A DNA stretch of 64,000 nt from Candidatus Kapaibacterium thiocyanatum (GCA_001899175.1 MKVH01000025.1:124001-188000); one strand, 5' to 3'. Positions 47,199-56,884 are shown, counted from the stretch's first letter. Program-made: numbers and translations. Notes: generated by a model not told the origin, from the letters alone.

Positions 47199-49781
47199 TC
47201 ACTTGGAGTACTTCGCGAAGAACAACCGCTTGGTGAACTCTGCCGCACCGATATAGAGAATGACGATGCAGGTCATCATCGCCAGGAATGCCGGTGGCAG
47301 AGGGATGAAGGAGAACCATGCGCCCGCTGGAGTATAGGGCAGGATGAGCGTGACGGCGACCACGCATAGTGTCGTCACGAGCAGAGGCGCAGAAGGTCTG
47401 CTCCTGAAGAAGGGAAGTCGCGTACGGACGACCAGGACGATGAGGGCGGCCGATACGACGGATTCGACGAACCATCCTGTCCGGAATTCATCGGGGCCTG
47501 CATGGAGCACCAGCATCAGCGCACCGAACGTCAGGTAGTCGAATATGGAGCTGAGCAGCCCGAAGACGATCATGAAGCGACGGATGAAGGCGATATCCCA
47601 TTTATGCGGCTGCTGCGTCCAGTATTCGTCGACACGGTCCGACGCGATCGTCATTTCCGGAAGGTCGGTGATGAGGTTGGTCAGCAGGATCTGCTTCGGA
47701 AGAAGGGGCAGGAAGGGTAGAATGAGGGAAGCTCCTGCCATGCTGAACATGTTGCCGAAGTTGGCGCTGGTCGCCATGAAAATGTATTTAAGCGTATTGG
47801 CGAACGTCGTTCGTCCCGCACCTATTCCTTCGATGAGCACGGCCAGATTCGGTTCGAGAAGGACGATGTCCGCGGCATCCTTGGCGACGTCCACCGCATC
47901 CTGGACGGAGATGCCTACATCCGCGCTGTGCAATGCCGGTGCATCGTTGATGCCGTCACCCATGTAGCCGACGACGCAGCCGGTCTGCTTCAGCGCACGT
48001 ACGATGCGTTCCTTCTGATTGGGTTCGATTTCGGCGAAGATGTCGGTGTCGAGCGCACGGCGAGGGAGGGCCGCATCGCTCAGCGTATGCAGATCGGATC
48101 CTGTCAGGATTCTCGTCTCCGCCAGACCGACCTGGGCGCCGATCCGTTTCGCCACCAGTGCATTGTCGCCGGTGATCATCTTGAGCTGTACGCCCAGCCT
48201 CAGCAACGATGCTACGGTATCGGCGATATCCTCCTTCAGTGGATCGTTCAATACCAGAAAGCCGAGGAAGGTCATGCCCGCTTCGTCGTCCTTCCGGATG
48301 GTCTGCGTATCGTTCATGTCACGGATGGCGACGCCGAGCGTCCGGAAGCCCTGTTCGCTGAGTGTGGAATACTGCTTCCTCACGACATCCAGCAACTCGT
48401 TCGTCATCTCGGTCACCGCATCACCCTGTTCGATCCTGGTGCAGACGTCGAGGATGTTGAGTACGGCACCCTTCGTGACCATGACATGTCGTCCGTCATT
48501 CGACGCGAGGATGCTCAGACGTTTGCGTACGAAGTCGTACGGTACTTCGTCGAGTCGCTGCCAGGCATCGATGCCATCGACCTTCTGCTGACAGATGGCG
48601 GTGTCGATAGGATTTGTGAATCCGCTCTGCAATCTGGAATTCAATGCCGCATGGAAGAGGACGTTCTCGCTCGGTTGTCCATCCACCGACAGGGCTCCAT
48701 GAAGGTGGACCGTTCCCTCCGTCAGCGTGCCGGTCTTGTCCGAACACAGGATATTCATGCTGCCGAAGTTCTCGATGGCCGTCAATCGTTTGACGATGAC
48801 CTTCTTCGTCGCCATCACGCGTGCACCTTTCGAAAGATTGACGCTGATGATGGCAGGAAGGAGCTGTGGAGTCAGACCTACGGCGAGTGCCAGGCCGAAA
48901 AGGAAGGAGTCGAGAATCGGCTTCGCGAGATAGACGTTGATGGCGAAGACCGCAATGAGAAGGAGGAGCGTCAGCTCCATGAGCAGGAAGCCGAAGCGAT
49001 GGATGCCGCGTTCGAAATCCGTCTGCGCCGGACGCAGGCGCAGGCGATCCGATATCGCACCGAATGCGGTGTTGCGCCCCGTCTCGACAACCAGAGCCTT
49101 GCCGTTACCGCTCACGACATGCGTTCCCATGAACAGTGCGTTCGTACGATCGGCGAGCGGTGTGTCCACTGCAAGGACGGCGGGAAGTTTTTCGACCGGA
49201 AACGTTTCACCGGTCATCACCGCTTCATCGACGAACATATCCGTCGATTCCAGCAATGCGCAGTCGGCCGGTATGCCGGAGCCTGCGGAGAGGGTGACGA
49301 CGTCTCCCGGAACAACGTCCGTTATCGGAATCCTAACCGTTGTCCCATCCCGTATTACCGACGCCGTCAGCTTGACGATGGCGAGCAGCTCTTCCACGGC
49401 AGTAGCGGCCCCATACTCCTGCCAGAAGCCGAGCAGGCCGCTGATGAGTACGATGCAGCAGATGACGATGGCGTCGATGGTGTCGCCGAGAAGCAGCGAC
49501 AGGATGGTCGCTGTAAGGAGCATGAGCACGATCGGATTCATGAACTGTCGTGCGACGAGGATCGGAATGTTGCTGCGCTTGCGCTGGTTCAGGGTATTGG
49601 CGCCATAGCGCTGCAGACGTTCCCTGGCTTCGGCGGATGAAAGACCGGACGCACCGGTGCCGAGCATGCTGTACAGCTCCGTTGCCGACAGGGACCAGAA
49701 CCTGTGCCCGTCGTTCGTTGTGGTGGTGTCGGGCGACGTACCGTTCGTCCGGCGATGCTGTCCGTCCGTCATGATGCTCAC
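47199..49781 (-). CDS. mgtA: Magnesium-transporting P-type ATPase
   Basis: Inner-membrane P-type (P-IIIB) ATPase importing Mg2+. 860 residues. Actuator motif TGE at 190-192, the M4 signature AVGLTPQLLPAIISVNLSKG (about 300-319), phosphorylated Asp348 in CSDKTGTLTEG, KMITGDNALVAKRIGAQVG, and MGDGINDAPALHSADVGISV of the hinge. About ten membrane helices, with the C-terminal six after residue 660. QLLP in M4 is typical of MgtA/MgtB rather than Ca2+ or K+ pumps. ATG could be 49781 or three codons later. No Mg riboswitch could be recognised in the 190 bases upstream. Confidence 0.93.
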   Translation of the reverse strand: MSIMTDGQHRRTNGTSPDTTTTNDGHRFWSLSATELYSMLGTGASGLSSAEARERLQRYGANTLNQRKRSNIPILVARQFMNPIVLMLLTATILSLLLGDTIDAIVICCIVLISGLLGFWQEYGAATAVEELLAIVKLTASVIRDGTTVRIPITDVVPGDVVTLSAGSGIPADCALLESTDMFVDEAVMTGETFPVEKLPAVLAVDTPLADRTNALFMGTHVVSGNGKALVVETGRNTAFGAISDRLRLRPAQTDFERGIHRFGFLLMELTLLLLIAVFAINVYLAKPILDSFLFGLALAVGLTPQLLPAIISVNLSKGARVMATKKVIVKRLTAIENFGSMNILCSDKTGTLTEGTVHLHGALSVDGQPSENVLFHAALNSRLQSGFTNPIDTAICQQKVDGIDAWQRLDEVPYDFVRKRLSILASNDGRHVMVTKGAVLNILDVCTRIEQGDAVTEMTNELLDVVRKQYSTLSEQGFRTLGVAIRDMNDTQTIRKDDEAGMTFLGFLVLNDPLKEDIADTVASLLRLGVQLKMITGDNALVAKRIGAQVGLAETRILTGSDLHTLSDAALPRRALDTDIFAEIEPNQKERIVRALKQTGCVVGYMGDGINDAPALHSADVGISVQDAVDVAKDAADIVLLEPNLAVLIEGIGAGRTTFANTLKYIFMATSANFGNMFSMAGASLILPFLPLLPKQILLTNLITDLPEMTIASDRVDEYWTQQPHKWDIAFIRRFMIVFGLLSSIFDYLTFGALMLVLHAGPDEFRTGWFVESVVSAALIVLVVRTRLPFFRSRPSAPLLVTTLCVVAVTLILPYTPAGAWFSFIPLPPAFLAMMTCIVILYIGAAEFTKRLFFAKYSK

Positions 49782-49972
49782 CCTTCATCGTTGATGATCC
49801 GGAATGGTATGCTTCGACAGGGGATCGCACATAAGGTCGAGTCCGGTTCACGATGGATTCGGGTACTCCTTCATGACCGACGTGCTATCCAATGTACGAT
49901 ACTATCCACGGACGGGAACGATGGACGATTCGGGTGTTGGGACCCGGCCCCGTCATGACGCGTGCAGTATGA

Positions 49973-50482
49973 TCAAACGTCGACCATCGCGAAGACCTTG
50001 CTGTACTTGACCAGTCCCGCGACGTTGTCGAGAGCGCCGTCCTGTAATGTCATGACCATGAACGGATCGTCGACGCCGTATTCGTTGTCGAGACCGAACC
50101 TGCTGGCCTTGACGAATCCGAAACGTCCGTAATAGTCCGGCTCACCGAGTACGACGACGAAGTCCGCGTTCAGGCCGCGTGCGCGGTCGAGTCCCTCGCG
50201 GATCAGATCCGAGCCGATGCCGCTGTTCTGGAGATCGGGCAATACCGCAACCGGGGCGAGGCCAAGGCCACGGATCGGATGGGCGCCGATGGTTACGGGA
50301 CTGAACATGATGTGACCGACGACGAAGCCCTCCACGTCGGCGACGAGGTTGATGACGGCATCACCTGCATTGCGCAATGCGTCGACGAGGTTCGATTCGA
50401 GGACGGTCGGAAATGCGGAGCGATTGACGTTCCGTACGGCTTCGATATCAGCGGCCGTTTCGGGTCTGATGACGATCGTCAT
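49973..50482 (-). CDS. GNAT-family N-acetyltransferase (YhbS-like)
   Basis: Transfers acetyl from acetyl-CoA to an unknown amine. 169 residues from ATG 50482. It begins MTIVIRPETAADIEAVRNVN, with the acetyl-CoA loop in LAPVAVLPDLQNSGIGSDLI (the Q/RxxGxG/A form, here QNSGIG) and DFVVVLGEPDYYGRFGF, a signature of YhbS-like acetyltransferases. Located between aconitase and the Mg ATPase, with no operon partner. Confidence 0.88.
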   Translation of the reverse strand: MTIVIRPETAADIEAVRNVNRSAFPTVLESNLVDALRNAGDAVINLVADVEGFVVGHIMFSPVTIGAHPIRGLGLAPVAVLPDLQNSGIGSDLIREGLDRARGLNADFVVVLGEPDYYGRFGFVKASRFGLDNEYGVDDPFMVMTLQDGALDNVAGLVKYSKVFAMVDV

Positions 50483-50624
50483 GATGATCGTGAAATGATT
50501 ACTGGAAGAACGTGACATCGGCGGTGTGGTGCGCATCATGAAGGGGAGGCCCACCCGGTCACGTCAATATATCCCGGTCGCAGTGAAATCGTATGCCTGT
50601 CGTAGGAATGCCGTAGTAACGGAA

Positions 50625-50653
50625 GACCCGGTCCGAGAAACTCGGACCGGGTC
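50625..50653 (-). terminator. Terminator after the aconitase gene
   Basis: A perfect 13-bp stem GACCCGGTCCGAG / CTCGGACCGGGTC with a three-base loop, 45 bases after the aconitase stop on the minus strand, followed by TTCCGTT. Only a weak T run, but the stem is very stable. Confidence 0.75.
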
Positions 50654-50697
50654 GGGGCTTCATCATTCCGAATGCGTCGAACGTTTCGTCTCAGGGC

Positions 50698-52944
50698 TCA
50701 CTTCGCATGCGAAGCGATGAGATTCAGCGCGCTACCAGCCTTGAACCAGCCGATCTGCTGATCGTTCATCGTGTGGCGGAGCTGGATGGTTTCCGACGAG
50801 CCATCGCTGTGCGTGATGACGACAGGCAGGAGTTGTCCGGGCGTCAGCAGATCGATGTCGATGTTGAAGCGATCGTCTTCCTTGATCCTGTCGTAGTCGG
50901 CAGGATTGTTGAAGATCAGAGGCAGCATGCCCTGCTTCTTGAGATTCGTTTCGTGGATACGGGCGAAGCTCTTGACGATGATCGCCTTGCCACCGAGGAA
51001 ACGGGGTTCCATGGCGGCGTGCTCGCGGGAGCTGCCTTCGCCGTAGTTCTCGTCACCGACGACAACCCAGTTCACACCGCGTGCCTTGTAGTCGCGGGCG
51101 ACGGCAGGCACTTCACCGTAGTCGCCGGTGAAGGTGTTCTTGATGTTGTTGGCGGTATCGTTGACGTAGTTGATGGCGCCGATGAACATGTTGTTCGAGA
51201 TGTTGTCCAGGTGGCCACGGAAGCGGAGCCACGGTCCTGCCATCGATATGTGGTCCGTCGTGCACTTGCCCTTCACCTTGAGGAGCAGGGGCATGGAGCT
51301 GTATTCTTCCTTCCTCGGTGCCGTGAAGGCCTTCAGTGCCTGGAGGCGCTGGCTTTCGGGAGCGATGATGACGTCGATGCCCGATCCGTCTTCGGCAGGT
51401 TTCACGTATCCGTCAGGATCGGGGACGAAGCCGCCTTCAGGCAGTTCGAGACCTTGGGGGGCTTCGAGCATGACGCCGTTCACGGGCTCCTTCATGAAGT
51501 TGACGGTGAGATTGCCGGCGAGAGCGAAGGCTGCCACCGTTTCTGGTGAAGCGACGAAGGCGTGCGTTTCCTTGATGCCGTCGTTCCGTCCGGTGAAGTT
51601 CCGGTTGAAGGACGTGATGATGGAGTTCTTGTCGCCGGGCTGTACGTCGTGGCGCTTCCATTGTCCGATGCACGGACCGCAGGCATTGGCGAGCACGGTA
51701 CCGCCGATGGCTTCCATCTTCGCGAGGATGCCGTCGCGTTCGATCGTCGCGCGCACCTGCTCCGAACCGGGCGTGATGGTGAATTCGCTCTTGGCCTTCA
51801 GGCCATGCTTCGCGGCGAAGTCGGCGATGGCGGCAACGCGCGACATGTCCTCGTAGGACGAGTTCGTGCACGAGCCGATGAGGGCCACGCGAAGTTCTTC
51901 GGGCCAGTTGTTCTCCTTCACGGCCTTGACGAATTCGCTGAGTTCCATGGCACGGTCGGGCGTGAAGGGACCGTTGATATGGGGTTCGAGTGCATCGAGA
52001 TCGATATGGATGACCTGGTCGTAGTAGGCGTCGGGATTGGCGATCACTTCATCGTCGGCGCGGAGGTGCACTGCGACGCCGTTGGCGAGATCCGCCACGT
52101 CGTTGCGTCCCGTTGCCCTGAGATAGCGTTCCATCGATCCATCGTAGGGGAAGATCGACGTCGTGGCACCGATTTCCGCACCCATGTTGCAGATGGTGCC
52201 CTTGCCCGTTGCGCTGAACGAGGCCGTTCCGTCACCGAAGTACTCGACGATGGCACCCGTGCCGCCCTTGACGGTGAGGATGCCGGCGAGTTTGAGGATG
52301 ACATCCTTCGGGCTCGTCCATCCGTTCATCTTGCCGGTGAGCTTCACACCGATGAGTTTGGGCATCTGCAGTTCCCAGGGCATACCGGCCATGACATCCA
52401 CCGCATCGGCACCACCCACGCCGATGGCGACCATGCCGAGGCCACCCGCATTCGGCGTGTGGGAGTCGGTGCCGATCATCATGCCACCGGGGAAGGCGTA
52501 GTTTTCGAGGACGACCTGGTGAATGATACCCGCGCCCGGCTTCCAGAAACCGACGCCGTACTTCTGCGATACGGAGGCGAGGAATTCGAATACTTCCTTG
52601 TTCTCGACGAGGGATTTCTCCATATCCTGCTTCGCTCCGTGCTCCGCACGGATCAGGTGGTCACAGTGTACCGTGGACGGTACCGCCACCTTGGGAATGC
52701 CGGCGCTCATGAACTGGAGCAGTGCCATCTGTGCCGTCGCGTCCTGCATGGCGACACGGTCGGGATGGAAGTCTACGTAGGACCTCCCGCGTTCGTGCGG
52801 ATGTGCGGGCATCTCGCTCATGTGCGAATACAGCACTTTCTCGGCGAGTGTCAACGGCTTGCCCAGCGTCGTACGTGCTGCCGAAATGCGGGCGGGAAGC
52901 TGTTCGTATACCTTCCGGATCATGGAAATATCTTGGGTGCTCAT
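50698..52944 (-). CDS. acn: Aconitate hydratase
   Basis: Citrate-isocitrate isomerisation in the citric acid cycle with a [4Fe-4S] cluster. 748 residues, the mitochondrial-type aconitase length. The cluster ligands lie in [14 protein letters not shown] and [10 protein letters not shown]; other family segments are [51 protein letters not shown] and [20 protein letters not shown] at 52944 matches the family start; upstream in-frame codons lie next to the PIN gene. Possible promoter in the 39-base gap or read-through from the toxin-antitoxin genes. Confidence 0.95.
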   Translation of the reverse strand: MSTQDISMIRKVYEQLPARISAARTTLGKPLTLAEKVLYSHMSEMPAHPHERGRSYVDFHPDRVAMQDATAQMALLQFMSAGIPKVAVPSTVHCDHLIRAEHGAKQDMEKSLVENKEVFEFLASVSQKYGVGFWKPGAGIIHQVVLENYAFPGGMMIGTDSHTPNAGGLGMVAIGVGGADAVDVMAGMPWELQMPKLIGVKLTGKMNGWTSPKDVILKLAGILTVKGGTGAIVEYFGDGTASFSATGKGTICNMGAEIGATTSIFPYDGSMERYLRATGRNDVADLANGVAVHLRADDEVIANPDAYYDQVIHIDLDALEPHINGPFTPDRAMELSEFVKAVKENNWPEELRVALIGSCTNSSYEDMSRVAAIADFAAKHGLKAKSEFTITPGSEQVRATIERDGILAKMEAIGGTVLANACGPCIGQWKRHDVQPGDKNSIITSFNRNFTGRNDGIKETHAFVASPETVAAFALAGNLTVNFMKEPVNGVMLEAPQGLELPEGGFVPDPDGYVKPAEDGSGIDVIIAPESQRLQALKAFTAPRKEEYSSMPLLLKVKGKCTTDHISMAGPWLRFRGHLDNISNNMFIGAINYVNDTANNIKNTFTGDYGEVPAVARDYKARGVNWVVVGDENYGEGSSREHAAMEPRFLGGKAIIVKSFARIHETNLKKQGMLPLIFNNPADYDRIKEDDRFNIDIDLLTPGQLLPVVITHSDGSSETIQLRHTMNDQQIGWFKAGSALNLIASHAK

Positions 52945-52983
52945 GGCTGTGTCAGGAAATGGTGGGTAGTTGACGTTCAATGT

Positions 52984-53370
52984 TCATCGTTGACGAAGGT
53001 ACATCACATCGGGCAAGCCCTCAAAATCGATGTCCTGCGTGATCAGTGTGGCGTGATGGGCGAGTGCGGCGGCGTATACGATGGAGTCGGCCATCGCGAG
53101 CTTGTATTCCCTGCGGATGCTGGCGGCCTGGAGCGCCCTGTCGACGGTGAGCGCATCCACGCGTTGTTCCCGCATGTTGGCGGCGACGAGGCGTGCGGCT
53201 TCCGCATCGATGCGTCGTTCCACGGCCAAGGCGACTTCGAAGGCGCATACACTCGGAACGATGATCTCGTTCGCGCGCAGACGGTCGATGATGAGGTTCC
53301 TGACTGTGTCGTTGCCGAGGAAGAATTCGACCCAGACGGAAGAATCGAGGACGTAGGGAGGTGTGATCAT
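52984..53370 (-). CDS. PIN-domain toxin (VapC-like)
   Basis: 128 residues. A PIN-domain ribonuclease of the VapC type: Asp in YVLDSSVWVEFFLG (metal-binding Asp), a conserved Glu in AFEVALAVERR, then YKLAMADSIVYAAALAHHA with the D-S/A pattern and LITQDIDFEG. These residues bind Mg2+ for cutting tRNA or rRNA in relatives. Start ATG overlaps the antitoxin stop by one base (TGATG), the standard toxin-antitoxin arrangement. Confidence 0.87.
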   Translation of the reverse strand: MITPPYVLDSSVWVEFFLGNDTVRNLIIDRLRANEIIVPSVCAFEVALAVERRIDAEAARLVAANMREQRVDALTVDRALQAASIRREYKLAMADSIVYAAALAHHATLITQDIDFEGLPDVMYLRQR

Positions 53371-53582
53371 CAGTCCCTGTCCTCCTTCTCCCGCTCGACA
53401 CGGATGTCGTAGCCCTTCAGGAAGCCGAAGGCATCGTCCGGACTGAGGACAGGAACGATAAGCATGCCGCCACGCCATTCGAGGAAGGTGACGCGCTGAC
53501 CGGGCTTGATGTTCATCCGTTCCCGGATCTCCTGGGGAATCACGATCTGATATTTCGGAGATACGGTGACTGTCGTACTCAT
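53370..53582 (-). CDS. AbrB/MazE-type antitoxin
   Basis: 70 residues. The swapped-hairpin DNA-binding domain reads TVTVSPKYQIVIPQEIRERM, NIKPGQRVTFLEWRGGMLIV, as in SpoVT/AbrB and MazE proteins. The C-terminal part (DDAFGFLKGYDIRVEREKED) should bind and neutralise the PIN toxin. It probably represses its own promoter; a CGATA-CAAA-TATCG inverted repeat lies at 53620-53633, about 40 bases upstream. Confidence 0.87.
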   Translation of the reverse strand: MSTTVTVSPKYQIVIPQEIRERMNIKPGQRVTFLEWRGGMLIVPVLSPDDAFGFLKGYDIRVEREKEDRD

Positions 53583-53950
53583 GATGGATCGTCCTTTCTT
53601 CGTTGTACGGACGTGCTATCGATACAAATATCGTATGACGAAGGAGGAGATGCAAAGAAAATTCGACCGACGGGGCCATCAGGTGGCTCCCATCCCGAAC
53701 GCGGCGGACGGTGCGTGGGCCCGATGGTCGAGGGTATCGTGTTCAGTCACTGCACCGATCATCGGGTGCGAGCCGCCCGCAGGAGGTCAACAAAACAAAA
53801 CGGTTGGGCCTCAGGATTGCGGTTGGAACATATGCGACGGTCATCGTATGTTCGCCCCGTTTGTGGAGTCCGATAACCACATCATCAAACGGGGCGGTTG
53901 CCGAAAAGCCAATAGAGTAGGCATATATTCATTTTTATTGTTGGTGAAAG
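53583..53950. other. Non-coding divergent region with several inverted repeats
   Basis: 368 bases between the antitoxin gene and the TRL-like lipoprotein gene. It holds the inverted repeat CGATA..TATCG (53620-53633), GAACATA (53826-53832) with TATGTTC (53847-53853), and the perfect 11-bp pair CGCCCCGTTTG (53853-53863) / CAAACGGGGCG (53886-53896), with a GTGG/CCAC pair inside. No convincing protein frame. CATATATTC (53920-53929) may be the promoter of the lipoprotein gene. A structured RNA or regulatory site is possible. Confidence 0.4.
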
Positions 53951-54232
53951 ATGAATAAACTCAAGATCTTCGCAGCCGTCATGGTTGCATCGGCCTCGCT
54001 GACGGCCTGCTCTCTCACGCTTCCGGTCGCTGCCACGAGCAACGCCGTAGGCAGCAAGGTCGGAACGGCTACGGCCACCGGCTTCCTGACGGTTCTGTAC
54101 TTCAATGGCGATGCCAGCATCCGCACGGCAGCCAAGAACGGTGGTATCAGCAAGATCTCGACGGTAGATCTGAAGCATACGAGTATCCTCGGTCTCGTCG
54201 ATACGAAGGAATGCATCGTTACGGGTGAATAA
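53951..54232 (+). CDS. TRL-like family lipoprotein
   Basis: 93 residues. Signal peptide with lipobox LTAC (about residue 20). The rest matches the TRL-like pattern as I recall it: NAVGSKVGTATATG, NGDASIRTAAKNGGISKIST and the end VDTKECIVTGE. Function unknown; TRL stands for tRNA-associated locus, but no tRNA is visible here. First of three consecutive small lipoprotein genes on the plus strand, ended by its own terminator. Confidence 0.85.
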   Translation: MNKLKIFAAVMVASASLTACSLTLPVAATSNAVGSKVGTATATGFLTVLYFNGDASIRTAAKNGGISKISTVDLKHTSILGLVDTKECIVTGE

Positions 54233-54255
54233 GAAATATTCTTCGGAAATTTCAC

Positions 54256-54287
54256 ATGCAAGCACCTGGGAAACCAGGTGCTTGCAT
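54256..54287 (+). terminator. Terminator between the TRL-like gene and the next lipoprotein gene
   Basis: A 14-bp perfect stem ATGCAAGCACCTGG / CCAGGTGCTTGCAT with a GAAA loop (54270-54273), followed by CGTTTAAAG. The GNRA tetraloop makes it very stable. It lies just 16 bases before the next start codon. Confidence 0.85.
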
Positions 54288-54303
54288 CGTTTAAAGGGAT
54301 GTT

Positions 54304-54810
54304 ATGCATAGAGCGCTTCTGTCCGCCCTGACCGTAGCGATGGTCCTGACGGCCTGTTCGTCCACCGACAACAACACGGTTCCGCTGTTGAACGGTAGCG
54401 TATTCACGATCGCCGAACACGAGCAGTTGCGGATGCCTCTCACGAAGAAGGTGACCGACGAATACGGCGGCCTCCTGAATTCCTACGACTCGCTGCAGGT
54501 TCCACTTTACAGGCACGTGGCAGGCAATGGCTATGACATCTATCTTGCCGTTGCCCTGGGAGCGGTGAAGGGACAGGAGCCCGCATCCGTCATCGGAGCG
54601 GATACGGCGGCCATACTTATCGACGATCGTACGGCGAAGGGAAGCTCCCGGAGTTTGTTCATGAAGAAGAACGGGTATTTCGTCAATGCTGTCATTCCCG
54701 AAAAGCTGGTCGATCCCCAGATCGTCATCGCCGTCGTGGGGAACGACAGTGTCATGATCAGAGGATTCCATGATCGAGGCGAGGTCATCAGGCGTGTGGT
54801 CGGTGAATAA
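54304..54810 (+). CDS. Small lipoprotein of unknown function
   Basis: 168 residues with a signal peptide and lipobox LTAC (about residue 18). The mature part is about 150 residues, with alternating strands (YDIYLAVALGAVKGQEPASV, QIVIAVVGNDSVMIRGF). No motif recognised. It overlaps the next lipoprotein gene by 41 bases if that starts at 54770. Confidence 0.72.
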   Translation: MHRALLSALTVAMVLTACSSTDNNTVPLLNGSVFTIAEHEQLRMPLTKKVTDEYGGLLNSYDSLQVPLYRHVAGNGYDIYLAVALGAVKGQEPASVIGADTAAILIDDRTAKGSSRSLFMKKNGYFVNAVIPEKLVDPQIVIAVVGNDSVMIRGFHDRGEVIRRVVGE

Positions 54811-55354
54811 GGTCGGTCGGCTGACGGCCGCGCTCGCAGGGCTGTTCGTAGCCGGTGCTCTTGCCGGTTGCGTGTCGGGTCGTGGGATGAGCGACGGCGG
54901 TGGGGGAGGAGACTATCATACGTTCTTCGTCTCCGAGGGCGTGACGCAGTACTACATCAAGCCGATGGAATTCGAATCGGATGACGAGGACATGAATCTC
55001 GACATCACCTTCAGGGTTGGACCGGCTACCAGCGACTCCGCCGTGGTGAACTTCACGGTCGAAGGCGACCGGATCCTGAAGAAGGTGGATGTCCTGACCA
55101 TCGACAACGGAATGGATAGCGTGTCGACCACTGCGACGCGCAACATGTTCACGGAGGATCGGTCAGGTACGATCTTCGCGCGCTTCACGAACAGCGTGCC
55201 GCGAAGCGGGCTGCTTTCCCTGTTTCAGAAGCCCGAGTGGAAGGTCCGTCTGAGGACCGGCGATACGACGGTGATCTACAAGGCAACGGGTTCCACCCGG
55301 AGTACGATCTCCTCGATGGAGCGCTCGTTGTTGCGGATCCTTCGTGCGGAATGA
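54770..55354 (+). CDS. Small lipoprotein of unknown function
   Basis: 194 residues with lipobox LAGC (about residue 34). AGAGGA five bases before the ATG at 54770 supports that start, though a GTG at 54803 gives a more usual signal peptide (VNKVGRLTAALAGLFVAGAL). After a Gly/Ser linker the body is beta-rich (EGVTQYYIKPMEFESDDEDM, VVNFTVEGDRILKKVDVLTI, EWKVRLRTGDTTVIYKATG). No known motif. With the two preceding genes it forms a small lipoprotein cluster. Confidence 0.7.
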   Translation: MIEARSSGVWSVNKVGRLTAALAGLFVAGALAGCVSGRGMSDGGGGGDYHTFFVSEGVTQYYIKPMEFESDDEDMNLDITFRVGPATSDSAVVNFTVEGDRILKKVDVLTIDNGMDSVSTTATRNMFTEDRSGTIFARFTNSVPRSGLLSLFQKPEWKVRLRTGDTTVIYKATGSTRSTISSMERSLLRILRAE

Positions 55355-55480
55355 CGACGTTGGCGAATATCTCCTGCTTTCACATCGGCCGAAGTCGACA
55401 TCGAATGTTGTCACCAGACCCGTGACGATTCCGCGTCGGGTATTCCGATACCGCTACTTTCTGTCGTTCGTTACCTTGTA

Positions 55481-56884
55481 TCAGCGGACGAAGGCGATGG
55501 AGCGTGCGCGGACCGTTTTTCCGGAGACATAGCGAACGACGTACGTTCCCGATAGCAGTGAACCGGCGTCGAGCGACGTGGTGCTCGCACCCGCTTCCAC
55601 GCGTTGGCTGAGTATCGTGCGGCCATCCACTCCGATCAAACCCACTTCCCCGTCGTCGTCGACTCCTGACGGGAGGTCTACATGAATGGCGTTCCCGACA
55701 CGCCATGCGGCAAGGTCGCCCGGTGCATCCGCCGACATCGTTCCGGCAGTGACGGAGGTGACGTCGGCACCGTAATAGACATCGGCCAACGCCTCCACTG
55801 TCTTGCGGACCGCTGCGGCGTCGGCGTCCATGCCGTTGGGAACGGGAGCGAGGACGGGCATGGCGAAGACGATGGTCGCGGCGATGCGGATTCGCTGACC
55901 CGGTGCGACCGTGAAGGGACCGGTGGACGTAAGCGTCCGCACATCGGCCGGGCCCGCATCCTGCAACGTCGTTCCCTTCGCCGACAGCATGTCCCATCGT
56001 TGGGCATTCGTATGGATCGCGGATGTGGACGTGAAGATCTGCACGGATCGGGAACCGTTCCGTCCTGACGGTGTCTCGATCAGTCCCGTAGCGACGTAGC
56101 CCATCGGAATGCCGTATTCACCACGATCGACACCGCTCCACGAGAGAGCGACGGGAATGTCGCCGGCAGTCGTCATCGTGCGGCTGTGATCGTTCTCGGC
56201 ACCGTAGATGCGCGATCCCGTACGGCCGATGTCCGGGTCGCACATGAGACCCGCATGACACGGCCCCACCGGAGACGACGTCGGATTCACGATTTCGTAG
56301 ACGATGAGGACGGCATCCTTCAGCGGGCCGTCGTTCCATGTGAACGTATGCTGTGTGACGTCGAGCGGCAGAGGCGTCAGGTTCGTCTGGAAATGCCACG
56401 ACGAAGGCTCGCGCAACCGGATGGAGCCTGCCGTGTAGACGCTGACATGATGCTCATCGGCATGCAGAGGTTGTCCCGGAGGAAGAACGGCGGCGCGCAG
56501 GGCCATACCCGACGGATCGTTGTCGTCCATACGCAGCGTCGGGAATCTCTGCAGGCGTTCGGCGTCGGACAGTGCCGTATCCGTCATGCGTCCGGGGAGC
56601 ATCCACGAACGGCCGCTCATGGGGTTGTAGGTCATCGCCACAGGATGGTCGACGCCGTTCTCCGTCGTGACGGTGGCGCCGATCCACAGGCCGGCGCCCT
56701 GGAGGTACGTCAGGATGCCACCACGGGGCCAGATGATTCCATCCCGTTCGGGAGCCGATGCGAGAAGACCGTGTCGCGCAACCGACATCGCGACGGGCGA
56801 CGTCGCAGTTGCCGGTTCCTGGGCGGAGAGCGGATGGTACAGGGCGGTCAGGATCAAACAGCAGGCGAGCGGTATCGAGCGCAT
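55481..56884 (-). CDS. Secreted protein with T9SS-like C-terminal domain, function unknown
   Basis: 467 residues from ATG 56884 with GGAGG upstream; signal peptide MRSIPLACCLILTALYHPLS. The body reads as one large beta domain (ILTYLQGAGLWIGATVTTEN, DVTQHTFTWNDGPLKDAVLI, YEIVNPTSSPVGPCHAGLMC, DPDIGRTGSRIYGAEND) that resembles secreted proteins of this phylum with a periplasmic ligand fold, but I do not recognise the family. The C-terminus (GLIGVDGRTILSQRVEAG, SGTYVVRYVSGK..RARSIAFVR) is T9SS-like. Convergent with the lipoprotein gene across 126 bases. Confidence 0.75.
   Translation of the reverse strand: MRSIPLACCLILTALYHPLSAQEPATATSPVAMSVARHGLLASAPERDGIIWPRGGILTYLQGAGLWIGATVTTENGVDHPVAMTYNPMSGRSWMLPGRMTDTALSDAERLQRFPTLRMDDNDPSGMALRAAVLPPGQPLHADEHHVSVYTAGSIRLREPSSWHFQTNLTPLPLDVTQHTFTWNDGPLKDAVLIVYEIVNPTSSPVGPCHAGLMCDPDIGRTGSRIYGAENDHSRTMTTAGDIPVALSWSGVDRGEYGIPMGYVATGLIETPSGRNGSRSVQIFTSTSAIHTNAQRWDMLSAKGTTLQDAGPADVRTLTSTGPFTVAPGQRIRIAATIVFAMPVLAPVPNGMDADAAAVRKTVEALADVYYGADVTSVTAGTMSADAPGDLAAWRVGNAIHVDLPSGVDDDGEVGLIGVDGRTILSQRVEAGASTTSLDAGSLLSGTYVVRYVSGKTVRARSIAFVR

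Noticed and set aside
46946-47236. A 96-codon plus-strand frame after the Ig-repeat gene.
   Set aside because: It begins inside the terminator stem, has no ribosome site and shows no coding bias or motif.
49782-49972. A magnesium riboswitch upstream of mgtA.
   Set aside because: No M-box-like conserved pattern or clear alternating stems could be recognised by eye.
50526-50720. A 64-codon plus-strand frame between the acetyltransferase and aconitase genes.
   Set aside because: It runs through the aconitase terminator hairpin and has no ribosome site or recognisable motif.
53666-53735. A 5S rRNA-like string (TCCCATCCCGAAC, then CCGATGGT).
   Set aside because: The GAAGTTAAGC loop segment is missing, spacing is wrong and no closing terminal stem is seen, so it is not a 5S gene; at most chance or a remnant.
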